A DNA stretch of 64,000 nucleotides, from positions 108,749 to 172,748 of the forward strand of contig MGVW01000035.1 of NCBI GenBank assembly GCA_001800675.1, in the 5' to 3' direction. Source of the stretch: Euryarchaeota archaeon RBG_13_57_23 (lineage in GTDB: Archaea; Thermoplasmatota; Thermoplasmata; UBA10834). A model generated the notes under the pieces. That model made no database searches. It was given only the letters and a program-made list of their open reading frames with translations, and was not told the origin of the DNA. Below, piece after piece: positions 1-8,581 of the stretch. The position numbers and the translations under genes were made by a program. How positions within the stretch are numbered: position 1 is the first letter of the stretch; each line of letters opens with the position of its first letter.

Positions 1-675
1 TCCGAGCATCGCTTTGTACCGGAACTCCATGTATTGATCCGGCTTCACCAAGGACCCGAAGCCCATCGGTTTCCCGACTTCGATCTTCAGATCTGGCGAG
101 TACGGCGGCAGGAAGGAGTCCACGAGTTCCTGGTCCGGGAGGTCTACCGGTTCCGAAGTGTGCGACTGTATGAACGCATCCATGATGACCATGGCCGGCA
201 ACATGATCCCGCTGCTCTCGCAGACCTTGTACGCCATGATTATTGTGTCCAGAACCTCCTGATTGCTCTGGCAGAAGAATTGGAGCCAGCCAGTATCCCT
301 CTGCGCGATGGAATCCATGTGGTCCACCCACACGCTCCACGGCGGCGCCATGGCCCGGCTCACATTCGTCATCACGATCGGCAGCCGCGCCCCCGACGCC
401 CATATCAGCACCTCGTGCATCAGCGTGAGTCCGTGCGAGCTGGTCGCCGTGTAGGTCCTCGCACCTGCGGTCTCTGCCGCGATGCACGCGGCCATGGCGC
501 TGTGCTCGCTTTCGACAGGGATGAACTGCGCCTTGAGCTCCCCCGTAGTGACGAAGTCCGCCAGCTTCTCGACGATCGATGTCTGGGGCGTTATCGGGTA
601 CGCGGCGATGACCTCTGCCCTCGCTAGCTTGGCGCCATAGGCGGACGCGTAGTTGCCCGTCATGACCTCTCTCAC
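1..675 (-). CDS. porA: Pyruvate:ferredoxin oxidoreductase alpha subunit, partial (3' end outside window)
   Basis: The alpha chain of the cytoplasmic enzyme that oxidises pyruvate (or a related 2-oxoacid) to acetyl-CoA, CO2 and reduced ferredoxin. The translation shows the family N-terminus with MTGNYASAYGAKLA, the AAYPITPQT motif, VESEHSAMAA and RDTGWLQFF. I start it at a GTG whose bases overlap the porD stop as GTGA, so it reads MREVMTGNY as in other PorA proteins; an internal ATG at 663 is the alternative. About 225 residues are present, and the C-terminus runs off the left edge. It is the last visible gene of a porC-D-A operon, and porB is expected just outside. Family assignment is secure; substrate preference (pyruvate versus branched 2-oxoacids) is inferred from subunit order and similarity. 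Confidence 0.9.
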   Translation of the reverse strand, partial: MREVMTGNYASAYGAKLARAEVIAAYPITPQTSIVEKLADFVTTGELKAQFIPVESEHSAMAACIAAETAGARTYTATSSHGLTLMHEVLIWASGARLPIVMTNVSRAMAPPWSVWVDHMDSIAQRDTGWLQFFCQSNQEVLDTIIMAYKVCESSGIMLPAMVIMDAFIQSHTSEPVDLPDQELVDSFLPPYSPDLKIEVGKPMGFGSLVKPDQYMEFRYKAMLG

Positions 676-944
676 AGGTCCCCCTCCTTGACCATGATGA
701 TGCATTTTGCCGGGCATTCGAACGAGCACACACCGCAGCCCTTGCAGTACTGTAGGTCGATTACGGGTTCGCCATCGACCAACTTGATAACCCCGTCAGG
801 GCAGAATTTCCAGCAGATGGTGCACTTCTTGCATTTTGACTTGTCGACGACCGGCCTCATGACCCGCCAGTAGCCCGTGAGATTGATAGTGCTGGGGGTG
901 TCAGAGATCGGCGTCAGGGGGATCTCCTCGTAGCTCTTCGTCAT
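672..944 (-). CDS. porD: Pyruvate:ferredoxin oxidoreductase delta subunit (2x[4Fe-4S] ferredoxin)
   Basis: A 90-residue electron-transfer subunit with two ferredoxin motifs: CKKCTICWKFCPDG at about residues 38-51 and CKGCGVCSFECPAKC further on. Each gives CxxCxxCxxxC(P), so two [4Fe-4S] clusters are expected, passing electrons from the TPP subunit to external ferredoxin. Its ATG overlaps the porC stop (ATGA) and its stop overlaps the porA GTG (GTGA), so the three genes are translationally coupled. The N-terminal 35 residues form the extension usual in PorD. Confidence 0.93.
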   Translation of the reverse strand: MTKSYEEIPLTPISDTPSTINLTGYWRVMRPVVDKSKCKKCTICWKFCPDGVIKLVDGEPVIDLQYCKGCGVCSFECPAKCIIMVKEGDL

Positions 945-1507
945 GGGGTTGCCTCTGTGGTCCGCTCGTATGCTTCCTTGGCAGCAGCGACGTTCTCCTC
1001 TTCCTTGACAGGAGCAACCTCGCGTATGCTCTCCAAGACGGGCTCGAGCGCCACCTTATCACATATCTTCGCGAAGGCTCCCATGATCGCCGTATTGACG
1101 ATCGGTGCCGTCTGAGAGCCGATGCCGTGGGCGGCGGCAATGGAGGTCGCGTCGATGAGGAAGTACTTGTATCGCTGAGGGAGGTCCGGCAGCTTCTTGC
1201 CAGCAGGGTAGTTTATCAGCACCTTTCCGCTCGGTTTCAGCCCTTCGAGGATATCGATTCCCCGAAGGAGGGAACTATCCAGAACGACCACGTAATCTGG
1301 CTCGTAGATGCTCGACTTGTTCCTTATGGGGTGCTCATCGATTCGCGCGTACGCGGTCACCGGCGCACCGCGTCTCTCGACGCCGAAGAACGGAAAAGAA
1401 GAGACCTCGAACCCCATTTTGAAGGCAGCCTTTGCCAGGACTTCGGAAGCGACGACCACACCCTGGCCACCTCGTCCGTGGAACCTGACCTCAATCACAG
1501 GTTGCAC
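941..1507 (-). CDS. porC: Pyruvate:ferredoxin oxidoreductase gamma subunit
   Basis: A 188-residue gamma subunit of the 2-oxoacid:acceptor oxidoreductase family. It begins with the diagnostic RFHGRGGQGVVVASE segment and contains FPFFGVERRGAPVTAY, which helps form the CoA-binding region of the holoenzyme. It is the first gene of the operon. The GTG start at 1507 lies 28 bases after a TATA-like TACTTAATAC (minus strand), so the mRNA is probably leaderless. Length and motifs are normal for the family. Confidence 0.93.
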   Translation of the reverse strand: MQPVIEVRFHGRGGQGVVVASEVLAKAAFKMGFEVSSFPFFGVERRGAPVTAYARIDEHPIRNKSSIYEPDYVVVLDSSLLRGIDILEGLKPSGKVLINYPAGKKLPDLPQRYKYFLIDATSIAAAHGIGSQTAPIVNTAIMGAFAKICDKVALEPVLESIREVAPVKEEENVAAAKEAYERTTEATP

Positions 1508-1530
1508 CTTGAAGGTCTAGGAAGTGTGCG

Positions 1531-1540
1531 GTATTAAGTA
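1531..1540 (-). promoter_or_regulatory. TATA box of the por operon
   Basis: TACTTAATAC on the minus strand, centred 28 bases upstream of the porC GTG. This spacing places transcription start at the initiation codon. Confidence 0.55.
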
Positions 1541-1620
1541 CTGACTCTGCTACTAGCGTCCAGCATGATTCTGGAACGGGTCCATCTTGACAGGATTTCG
1601 GGATCCGTTCTTGAGATGCC

Positions 1621-1630
1621 ATTAGATATC
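1621..1630 (+). promoter_or_regulatory. TATA-like box before the COG1325 gene
   Basis: ATTAGATATC, centred about 26 bases before the GTG at 1652. It supports the GTG start and a leaderless transcript. Confidence 0.4.
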
Positions 1631-1651
1631 TGTTCGTCGATTTGACGGACC

Positions 1652-2092
1652 GTGAACAAGATATTCTCGATCCTCCACGCGAGGGCGTACAGCCATGCGA
1701 CGGAGGATCTGGACAAGGTCAAGATGGCCGTCCTGAGCACAGTGGGAGAAGCGGATTTCAACGTGACCAGCGGGGAAGGGCATCACGGCAACCCCATTGA
1801 GATCGTGGAGGTTGCGGTGGACAAGGAGGACGACATTATCAGGTTCTTCGAGAGGTTCGACAAGAAGGATATCGAGGCCCTCAAGGGAACATTGAACGCG
1901 CGTGTCGATGACGGCTGCAACTTGTTCGTCAAGGTCGACAAGCAATCGGCATTCAAGGGAATCATCAAGCTCGGAACGGGGGACGACGTCATCTCGGTGC
2001 GCGTCAAGGTACGGGTATTCCCCGCGAAGCCCGAGCTGGCCCAGAGCGCTGCGGATGCGTTTCTCACGCAGTTGATTAGAAAGAAGGACTGA
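1652..2092 (+). CDS. COG1325-type RNA-binding protein (predicted exosome-associated)
   Basis: A 146-residue protein resembling the archaeal COG1325 family, small dsRBD-like RNA-binding proteins long predicted to work with the exosome. The N-terminus (ILHARAYSHATEDLDKV) and the central pattern, a paired strand-helix domain then FVKVDKQSAF and a basic-acidic C-terminus, fit that family. The GTG start follows a TATA-like box at leaderless distance. It is monocistronic and divergent from por. The biochemical role is inferred from family prediction, not shown. Confidence 0.7.
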   Translation: MNKIFSILHARAYSHATEDLDKVKMAVLSTVGEADFNVTSGEGHHGNPIEIVEVAVDKEDDIIRFFERFDKKDIEALKGTLNARVDDGCNLFVKVDKQSAFKGIIKLGTGDDVISVRVKVRVFPAKPELAQSAADAFLTQLIRKKD

Positions 2093-2156
2093 CGCGGGCC
2101 GTGCCTCGATGTCGATTCTTTATTATAATGATGAGATATCTGCCAGCCAAGCATTC

Positions 2157-2241
2157 GCAGGGGTAGCCAAGACCGGTCAACGGCGCAAGGCTTAGGACCT
2201 TGTCCAGCAGTGGTTCCGCGGTTCGAATCCGCGCCCCTGCA
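2157..2241 (+). tRNA. tRNA-Leu (anticodon TAG)
   Basis: A class II tRNA of 85 nt. Acceptor arms GCAGGGG/CCCCTGC pair fully with discriminator A2241. The T arm is CGCGG-TTCGAAT-CCGCG. The anticodon stem CAAGG/CCTTG closes the loop CTTAGGA, giving TAG. A long variable arm is present, CCA is not encoded, and there is no intron. It reads CUA and probably other CUN leucine codons. Confidence 0.95.
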
Positions 2242-2460
2242 CTAGCCTTTATCAGATTCGGGCAGAAACATGTCGCAACCTGATTCGAACTCGATTTGCG
2301 AGAGCCACTTCCTGTACTTGCCGCTCGGATAGCAACCCTTGTGACCGCCTTTGGCGACAAGCCACTTGCACTTCCTGCATGTCCGTCCGGAGCTCCTCCG
2401 GATTGATGCCAGCACGATCAGCTCTTCGGCAGTGTATTCCGGAGCCTTCTGCGCGCCCAC
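2242..2460 (-). CDS. Small four-cysteine putative zinc-binding protein
   Basis: A 72-residue protein with CRKCKW near residue 28, then GCYPSG and a late GCDMF. The four cysteines could bind one zinc or iron. The rest is basic with a conserved-looking Lys-Gly-Gly-His stretch. Its stop codon abuts the 3' end of the tRNA-Leu on the other strand, and it starts with GTG. I do not recognise a named family. Composition and the Cys arrangement look like a real gene rather than a shadow, but function is unknown. Confidence 0.55.
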   Translation of the reverse strand: MGAQKAPEYTAEELIVLASIRRSSGRTCRKCKWLVAKGGHKGCYPSGKYRKWLSQIEFESGCDMFLPESDKG

Positions 2461-2506
2461 GCAACATAATGGACCATTGAGGTTATCTGTTTTGCACAGG
2501 TCTCAC

Positions 2507-2884
2507 ATGGGGATATATATGCCTCCGACATTCGGAACGTCCGTGAAGTACCTCTATTGTCCGAAATGCAAGGATGTCCGGGCGAAGACGTGGTACCAGC
2601 AGCGGGACAGATGCCTGGCCTGTATCGGTCCAGCTACTGTGATAAAGGTCCCGAACAGTTCTCTGACCTATGCGAACTATTTCCTGTACGTCTTCGTCCC
2701 CGCGCTCGTCGCCTTGTACCTGTACACGGACAATCGCAGCTACCTATGGCTGGCGGTCGGTTTCCTCGTCATAATGATGATCACTTCATACATCGACCTG
2801 CTCAGAGGGGAGAGGTACGCCAGGAAGAAGGTGAAGATAGCCACCTCAAATCTCATCGAGTTCAGAAGGCGCGGGTGGACATAA
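2507..2884 (+). CDS. Zinc-ribbon membrane protein, unknown function
   Basis: About 125 residues. An N-terminal CPKCKDVRAKTWYQQRDRCLAC pattern (two CxxC-type pairs) forms a zinc ribbon. Two adjacent membrane spans follow (YFLYVFVPALVALYLY and YLWLAVGFLVIMMITSYI), then a basic cytoplasmic tail. The start could be ATG 2507 or ATG 2519, four codons later. The 3' end overlaps the convergent pilin-like gene by 39 bases. It looks like a membrane-tethered zinc ribbon, a common small archaeal architecture; no specific role can be assigned. Confidence 0.65.
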   Translation: MGIYMPPTFGTSVKYLYCPKCKDVRAKTWYQQRDRCLACIGPATVIKVPNSSLTYANYFLYVFVPALVALYLYTDNRSYLWLAVGFLVIMMITSYIDLLRGERYARKKVKIATSNLIEFRRRGWT

Positions 2885-3397
2885 CACTAGGACCACCATG
2901 ATCTCTGATCCTCCTTCCAGAGTCAGCGTGACGGAGCTGGCGATTCTTTCTCTAACATCATCGGGGATGTGGGGAAGCGCGAGCAACGGTTCCGAGTAGC
3001 TCTTGTACACGATCAGGAGGTAGGGGTCCACGGAGGGCGGCGCGCACTCCTTCAGCATCCGCATCACGATAAGGTTCAGATCAGAGAACCCGGACGCTTC
3101 GACACCCCTGAAGAGGCAGTCTCCCTCGAAAGCAATGCAATCCCTAACAAGTGTCTGCCTGGACAGATGCATCGGATGACCGGCATCGACTGAGAGGTTC
3201 GAGCCGATTGAGGCGGATAGAACGCAGTCGAGAAGATAGGAGGCTTCGAGCGATGCATCGCTCTGCTCCTCGATTGCAGGTTGAATGTTCGAGAAAGAGA
3301 GTATCGATGATGATATCAGGATCGCTCCCGCGAAGAACACCACTGCATCCATTATGGCGAGCTGGCCGAGGTCGTCCGACTCAATCCTTCCAGACAA
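2846..3397 (-). CDS. Pilin-like / TadE-like secreted protein of the pilus cluster
   Basis: A 183-residue protein with a short charged N-terminus (SDDLGQ) followed at once by one hydrophobic helix (LAIMDAVVFFAGAILISSSIL), the layout of archaeal type IV pilin-like or TadE-like subunits. The rest is extracellular-looking with several cysteines. TTG 3397 is used; it overlaps the upstream pilin-like gene by 17 bases, so the two are coupled. They are divergent from the secretion ATPase and TadC-like genes, which suggests subunits exported by that machine. No sequence-specific family was recognised. Confidence 0.6.
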   Translation of the reverse strand: MSGRIESDDLGQLAIMDAVVFFAGAILISSSILSFSNIQPAIEEQSDASLEASYLLDCVLSASIGSNLSVDAGHPMHLSRQTLVRDCIAFEGDCLFRGVEASGFSDLNLIVMRMLKECAPPSVDPYLLIVYKSYSEPLLALPHIPDDVRERIASSVTLTLEGGSEIMVVLVLCPPAPSELDEI

Positions 3398-3839
3398 TCA
3401 GCCTCACCTCGATAACCAGGACCATCCCCGTGCTGTCCTGAGCGTTGAACAGCCTGGATGCAGATGCAGTGTCTGTGATTCCGCCCGAGCAATCGTCTCT
3501 GAACCCCATGTGCCATCCGTTCGCTGCGTGCGGAGAGGAGATGTTGACTGAGAAGTGTATCGATCCGAGAAGTTCCTCAACGAACTGAGACAGATTCGAC
3601 TGAGCGATCGACTCAAGCATCGGCGTCTCGAAGGTGGTTGTCAACGATTCAATCCGTTGGACGATCCTCTCAACGGAGCGACTGGCCAGCTCCTGGAGTT
3701 GCTCATCCTCTCTCAGGGTTGCGAGCCTCACGGATGTCCACAGGCCTGAGGAAACGAGCAGCATTACGCCGCAGAGAACGAACGCGAGGACGGGTAGATC
3801 CTCAAAGAAGCCGGCAACGCCTGATTCGTCCGAACGCAT
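3381..3839 (-). CDS. Pilin-like protein, first gene of the minus-strand pilus pair
   Basis: About 152 residues from ATG 3839 (an in-frame GTG at 3860 is possible). It starts MRSDESGVAGFFEDLPVLAF and continues into a single hydrophobic helix, as expected for class III prepilin-like signals cleaved before the helix. The remainder is predicted external, with two cysteines flanked by Asp-Asp and Gly-Gly. It is coupled to the next pilin-like gene by a 17-base overlap and divergent from the ATPase operon. Assignment rests on topology and context, not on a named domain. Confidence 0.6.
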   Translation of the reverse strand: MRSDESGVAGFFEDLPVLAFVLCGVMLLVSSGLWTSVRLATLREDEQLQELASRSVERIVQRIESLTTTFETPMLESIAQSNLSQFVEELLGSIHFSVNISSPHAANGWHMGFRDDCSGGITDTASASRLFNAQDSTGMVLVIEVRLIVWKD

Positions 3840-3936
3840 CAACGAAAGATGTCTTAGCACTGGAAGTTAGCCATCGGCTACATGTAGCGTACGACCATGA
3901 GCATCATAGAAGTGCACGGCCGCATGATGCCCAATC

Positions 3937-4452
3937 ATGAGACACCAGCAAGGACCGACCAAGAGGATGGCCCCATCCACAAGCCCCGAGACGTGTTGTC
4001 CGCATGAATTCTTGGAGGATGACGAGCTTGTCCTGAGCATAGACTGCAACGCCTGTCCAGGGGCGCACGACCTCTGCAACCAGAGGTGCTACGCCGGAGT
4101 TCTCAACATCATGGCCTCTGGGGCTCAGCCAGATTCGATCGTGCTCAGAAGGTACATACACAAGAGGTATAGAGGGGAAGCGGTGAAGGCAGCTGCGCTG
4201 GCGGCCTCAGAGCTTGCTTCCCTCCGAAGAGGGATCGCGGCTTTGGAGCCTCCGTCCGACAGAAGGTGTCGGACATGCCCTGCCAGTGCACACCATGTGC
4301 TCCTGCAGGCGAGGCTGAGACTCGTGGAGAGGCCGTTGTGCCCGCCCGAGGACCGTGCCGCAATGACGAGCCTTATTCTGGAAAGAGTCGGAGCGGCAGC
4401 ATGCGAGAGTGCCCCGGCTTGCGTCTCAAGAGTACTTCAGTGCGGCTCGTGA
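3937..4452 (+). CDS. Cysteine-rich protein coupled to the secretion ATPase
   Basis: A 171-residue protein. Its N-terminal half has CC, C-x2-C and C-x3-C spacings (IDCNACPGAHDLCNQRC), and a second CRTCPAS motif lies near residue 111. Twelve cysteines in all suggest a metal or Fe-S site. The stop codon shares its A with the ATG of the ATPase gene (TGATG), so the pair is translationally coupled. From memory, some haloarchaeal type II/IV secretion ATPases have a Cys-containing regulatory region in a similar place; equivalence is inference. The start may be ATG 3937 or ATG 3967. Confidence 0.65.
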   Translation: MRHQQGPTKRMAPSTSPETCCPHEFLEDDELVLSIDCNACPGAHDLCNQRCYAGVLNIMASGAQPDSIVLRRYIHKRYRGEAVKAAALAASELASLRRGIAALEPPSDRRCRTCPASAHHVLLQARLRLVERPLCPPEDRAAMTSLILERVGAAACESAPACVSRVLQCGS

Positions 4453-6224
4453 TGTTTGGGGTGAGATGCTTGGAGGCAAGAGTCCCGAAACCGCGTATCC
4501 TCTCCGTTCCACGCGAAGGCGACACGCAATCTCTGCCCGTCCTCCGGTTGGACCGTCCCGATGGACCTACGATCGCGAAAGGCGCATGCGTCGATACCAG
4601 ACCGTGCTTTGCGTCCTCTTGGCTCAGGACTGGTAGCCAGAATGCAAACGAGATAGTGGACAGGTACAGCGTTGATGGCGTTGGCGTGGTCGTGTCGTCT
4701 CCGTCTGGGTGCAGTTTCAGCCTCTACTCCGTTTCCCCACCGGAGTATGAATTGAATCCCCTCTTCATGCGCGCGATCGCTTGTGTGATCGAGAGGATCG
4801 TCGATGAGCCTCCTTCCGGGCTGGAACTTGGCAACCTCACCACCCTGAGGTCGTTCATCAAGACAAAGGCGAAGGACCACCTGTACGCCCACCTCGACTC
4901 AGCTCCTGGCGGTACGGTCAGTGGGAAGGCTCTCGAAGGCGAGGCCGAGATCCTCGCCGAGATACTCGCGAAGTACACCGCAGGTTACGGCTTGATCGAG
5001 ACTTTGCTCGAGGACGACAAGGTCCAGGACATCTACATCGACGCGCCGTCTCAGGAGACCCCGGTCCAGGTCGTGCTAAGGTCGGATACTGACAAGCGTG
5101 TCCGACAGAAGTGTCGGACGAACATGCTGATCGGCCGAAAAGACCTCCAGGGCTTTGTCTCCAGGGTGAAGTTGGAGACGGGCCTTCCCTTCTCGGAGGC
5201 GCACCCCGTGCTCGAGGCGGACATCCGACGCCTCAGAGCAAGAGTCACCCTCGTTGGGCCGCCCCTGAGCGATAAGGGCATTTCCTTGGCCATCAGGAAG
5301 CATTCGGATAAGGCATGGACCCTTCCGGGGCTCGTGAAGAACGATTGCCTCTCTCCTCTGCTCGCGGGGTTTCTGTGGTGCTGCATTCTTGGCAGGAGGT
5401 CCGTGCTCATCGCAGGCAGCAGGGGGGCCGGAAAGACCACACTACTCGGAGCCATGATGTTGGAATTCCCACTCTCTCAAAGGATACTGCTGATCGAAGA
5501 CACCCCCGAGATACCCGTGTCGAGGATGCAGTCGCTTGGGTTCGACGTCCAGACGTTGAGATTCCACGGGCAGCACGACGAAAAGGCGTCCGCGGAGGAC
5601 GCCCTCAGGGTGAGCCTGCGAATGGGCGAGAGCGCCATCGTGATGGGAGAGGTGAGAGGGACCGAGGCCAGAGTGCTCTACGAGAGCATGCGTGCTGGAA
5701 GCGCGGGCTCTTCCGTTCTAGGGACCATCCACGGTAACTCGGCCGAAGGAGTCCTCGACAGGGCCGTAGAAGATCTGGGAGTTTCCGAACGGGCGTTCTC
5801 CTCGACCGATCTTATAGTTGTCATAGGCCTCATTCGGTCTCCAGACGGCGCCCGATTCGAGAGGCGGGTCGTTGAGGTCGCCGAGGTCAGGCCTAGAGGC
5901 CAGTCCGTCGAGCTTGTGCCGTTGTTCACGACGCGTAGCGGATGCACCTGCGCCATGCCGACAAATGAGTTCACCGAGAACTGCAAAACACTGCGGGGGT
6001 GCGCAGCAGCCCTGGGCTCCTCTCCAGAACAGCTGCTGAACATCGTCAAGGCGAAATCACATGCGGACCAGGTCCTGGCGGAAAGCCCAGACTCCAGGCT
6101 CACGGGCGATGAATTCAGAACGAAGTCCAACGAGATTCTCACTCACGGGCTCTTCAACCCTGAAGGGCCGGAGAAGGCGCTTAGCGCCTGGAAGGACTGG
6201 CTGAATGAGAGGCCGCATCAATAG
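4452..6224 (+). CDS. Type II/IV secretion (TadA/VirB11-like) ATPase
   Basis: A cytoplasmic hexameric ATPase expected to power assembly of the pilin-like subunits encoded divergently. From ATG 4452 it has 590 residues: a variable N-terminal third, then the N2 domain, Walker A (AGSRGAGKTTLL), Asp box (LIEDTPEIPVS), Walker B-like region (IVMGEVRGTEARVLYE) and His box (GTIHGNSAEGV). The open frame extends upstream, but that stretch only shadows the Cys-rich gene, so the TGATG overlap start is preferred. The C-terminus carries a Cys pair (SGCTCAMP). The downstream TadC-like gene overlaps by 20 bases. Confidence 0.9.
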   Translation: MFGVRCLEARVPKPRILSVPREGDTQSLPVLRLDRPDGPTIAKGACVDTRPCFASSWLRTGSQNANEIVDRYSVDGVGVVVSSPSGCSFSLYSVSPPEYELNPLFMRAIACVIERIVDEPPSGLELGNLTTLRSFIKTKAKDHLYAHLDSAPGGTVSGKALEGEAEILAEILAKYTAGYGLIETLLEDDKVQDIYIDAPSQETPVQVVLRSDTDKRVRQKCRTNMLIGRKDLQGFVSRVKLETGLPFSEAHPVLEADIRRLRARVTLVGPPLSDKGISLAIRKHSDKAWTLPGLVKNDCLSPLLAGFLWCCILGRRSVLIAGSRGAGKTTLLGAMMLEFPLSQRILLIEDTPEIPVSRMQSLGFDVQTLRFHGQHDEKASAEDALRVSLRMGESAIVMGEVRGTEARVLYESMRAGSAGSSVLGTIHGNSAEGVLDRAVEDLGVSERAFSSTDLIVVIGLIRSPDGARFERRVVEVAEVRPRGQSVELVPLFTTRSGCTCAMPTNEFTENCKTLRGCAAALGSSPEQLLNIVKAKSHADQVLAESPDSRLTGDEFRTKSNEILTHGLFNPEGPEKALSAWKDWLNERPHQ

Positions 6225-8001
6225 TGCGCCCGGGACGCATCCGTATGTGCGCGCATGCGTCGCGCTAGCGCGCACAGGCGAGGCCCTGAGGGGAAGAGGA
6301 GGTTCTTTGACCAAGCCCGAGGATGCCTCGGAACTGTCGCACGCACTAGACCTCTCGAACCTGCCGATCGGATCAGATACCGTACTTGGTGCCTCGAGGG
6401 CGGCTGCACTGGTCGTCGGCTGTGCGTTCGCAGGCGCGTCGGCCGTTTGCATGCTGGTCTTTGGCCTGAAGGACTCGCTACTGCTGATACTGATGACGAT
6501 CATAGCTCCACTGCTGGTAGGCGAACTGGTCAAGAGCTACCCCAGGATGCTATCCCGCAAGATCGCCTCCGAGGTGATCAAGGACTCTACTGGCGCGATC
6601 AGCCTCATGGTCATGAGCCTCAGGAGGGAACCGTCCCTTTCTCGTGCGATTGCTTTCTCGTGCACGAAGAAGGACCGGTTCTCAGTAGAGCTCAAGGCGT
6701 GTACCTGGGGAGTGATCATGGGACGATTCGCGAGCTTTGAGAACGCCCTCCAGAATCTCGGAGAACGCTGGTCGGAGTTCGGGAGCGAACTCAAGACGGC
6801 CGTGAACGCGCTGATAACGGCCTCCTGCGAGGCCACTGAAGACGGAAGGAGAAGGGCACTCGACAGAGCGAACAATGCTTCCGTTCTCGGCGTGAAGCGA
6901 AGGATTGAGGAATACGCTCTCTCGCTGTCGACTCCGAGCATGGTCATGTTCGGTCTCGCAATCCTGCTGCCTCTCATGGTTGGTTCACTTCTCCCGATGC
7001 TGTCGTGGGATGTCTGGACGGCCTCGTCGGGCGCGATCGGGCCGAACATGGGGACCAGCCCGATCGGCATGCCTCAGGTGGCGTTCATCATGAACGTCAT
7101 GTTCCCGGCTATCGGGCTGCTGGTCGCTATGAGTTCTGTCACGAGACATCCCCTGGAATCACGGGACGGAAGGCCAGCGCTTACATCACGAACAACATGG
7201 AGGCTTATCGCCCCGTCCGTCTGCTGCACCATACTGTTTGTGACCTTGGCAACCATCTGGCTCGAGGGCATCCAGAGAGCAGCTGCTATATTGATCGGCT
7301 CAGCCGTCCCCACGTCGATACTTCTCTTGTATCTCGGGAGAAGGGGGCCGGACTCAACGCGAGGCGACCAGGAAGCGTCCGAAGAAGTCCTCTTCCGGAC
7401 AGGCGCACGCATGGTAGAAGGAGAAAACTTCGAGTCTGCGATCTGCGAAGCGTGCAAGGGGCAGGATGGCGCGCCGCGGGCGTACATCGAGGGCAGCATC
7501 CTGGGTACCAGCTACGACAGGCCGGGCCCGAGTAGCGGCGCGAAGATGAATCGCGGTGCAGACGCCCAGGCGCTCGAGGCTTTGAACGTCGTCAAGGAAG
7601 CCGCCTCGAAGGACGAACGCGCCGCTGGATTGCTTGCCATGGACTTGGCAACCTACATCCGAGAGCTGCGAGAAACAGAGCGCAGCCTGCGGAGCAGGCT
7701 GAAGCCCACGATAACGATGATGAAGATCACGAGCTTCGTGCTGGCGCCAGTGGTCCTCGGGGTCACATTCGCGATGTACATGACCCTTGGCGCAATCGCG
7801 GGGAGCGGCGCCGGGTCCCTGAACCCCGGCGTGTTCTTCCTGGTACTGGGGGCGTTCCTCGCAGAGTCCAATGCGGTGGTTCAATATTTCATATGGGGGA
7901 TCGAAGGAAGGAGCTCGGGCGAGTCGCTGGCCTTCTCTCTGGGCTCCTGCATCCTGGTGTCGGAGCTGCTGTTCGTCGCCACATCATTGATAGCTGGCTA
8001 G
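6205..8001 (+). CDS. TadC/GspF-like membrane platform protein
   Basis: A 598-residue polytopic protein of the type II secretion F family, the inner-membrane platform that couples the ATPase to pilin assembly. Two related halves are visible. Each has a cytoplasmic helical region (about 95-230 and 375-490) followed by membrane spans, e.g. MVMFGLAILLPLMVGSLLPM near 250 and SFVLAPVVLGVTFAMYM near 515. Such duplication is typical of archaeal TadB/TadC fusions. It is third in the operon and overlaps the ATPase gene. No prepilin peptidase is visible in the window, so it must be encoded elsewhere. Confidence 0.85.
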   Translation: MRGRINSAPGTHPYVRACVALARTGEALRGRGGSLTKPEDASELSHALDLSNLPIGSDTVLGASRAAALVVGCAFAGASAVCMLVFGLKDSLLLILMTIIAPLLVGELVKSYPRMLSRKIASEVIKDSTGAISLMVMSLRREPSLSRAIAFSCTKKDRFSVELKACTWGVIMGRFASFENALQNLGERWSEFGSELKTAVNALITASCEATEDGRRRALDRANNASVLGVKRRIEEYALSLSTPSMVMFGLAILLPLMVGSLLPMLSWDVWTASSGAIGPNMGTSPIGMPQVAFIMNVMFPAIGLLVAMSSVTRHPLESRDGRPALTSRTTWRLIAPSVCCTILFVTLATIWLEGIQRAAAILIGSAVPTSILLLYLGRRGPDSTRGDQEASEEVLFRTGARMVEGENFESAICEACKGQDGAPRAYIEGSILGTSYDRPGPSSGAKMNRGADAQALEALNVVKEAASKDERAAGLLAMDLATYIRELRETERSLRSRLKPTITMMKITSFVLAPVVLGVTFAMYMTLGAIAGSGAGSLNPGVFFLVLGAFLAESNAVVQYFIWGIEGRSSGESLAFSLGSCILVSELLFVATSLIAG

Positions 8002-8020
8002 GCCGGAACTCGAGCCAAAA

Positions 8021-8581
8021 TCATTTCTTCGGTCTGGAGGCGATCTTCTCCATGTTCCTCTCGAGGAGGGCGAGCTCCTTCTGGTCGAAGGCCCGCGGGT
8101 CCACCGGGATGATCATGATGGCCTGGCTCTGCGATATGTGATCGTTCACCTGGTCGATCGTCCGGAGCACCTTGTTGAAGTCGTTGTTCGACACGAGGTA
8201 CTCGATCCCGTCAAGAAGTATGATCCCGCCCGCGTTGTCCTCCACGAACTGCATGAGCGTGTGGGTCAGTATGCCCAGGTTGGTAGGGGAGATCACGTCC
8301 TGGCCTGCCCGAGTCGCGAGCCAGTATATCGGGGTGGTCTCGAGACCGTACTTCTGTCGTATCAGGTCAGAGTGCAGTCTGCTGACTGCCAACCCAACGG
8401 ACTTCTTGCCGCCCGAATCGACCGTGGACACAATGTTCACGAACGCGTCGAAGCTGATGTCCGGAGGGGACTCTTCGACGACATACGAATGTCCAGGAGC
8501 GAGATCGTACTTTCTAGTGATGCCGAGGCCCTTCTCCCCGTCAGCCCTAGGAGCTCTCGCCTTCCTGGAGAACAAGGCCAT
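8021..8581 (-). CDS. DUF835 domain protein
   Basis: A 186-residue soluble protein with the DUF835 pattern: a central GGIILLDGIEYLVSNNDF segment followed by IMIIPVDPRAFDQKEL, resembling a KaiC/RecA-like fold without Walker motifs. These domains occur in Thermococcales and Thermoplasmata, often next to or fused with sensory domains. Here it directly follows a CheY-like receiver gene with no gap, so a role downstream of that receiver is likely. It is convergent with the TadC-like gene, which hints at control of surface structures; that is inference. Confidence 0.75.
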   Translation of the reverse strand: MALFSRKARAPRADGEKGLGITRKYDLAPGHSYVVEESPPDISFDAFVNIVSTVDSGGKKSVGLAVSRLHSDLIRQKYGLETTPIYWLATRAGQDVISPTNLGILTHTLMQFVEDNAGGIILLDGIEYLVSNNDFNKVLRTIDQVNDHISQSQAIMIIPVDPRAFDQKELALLERNMEKIASRPKK

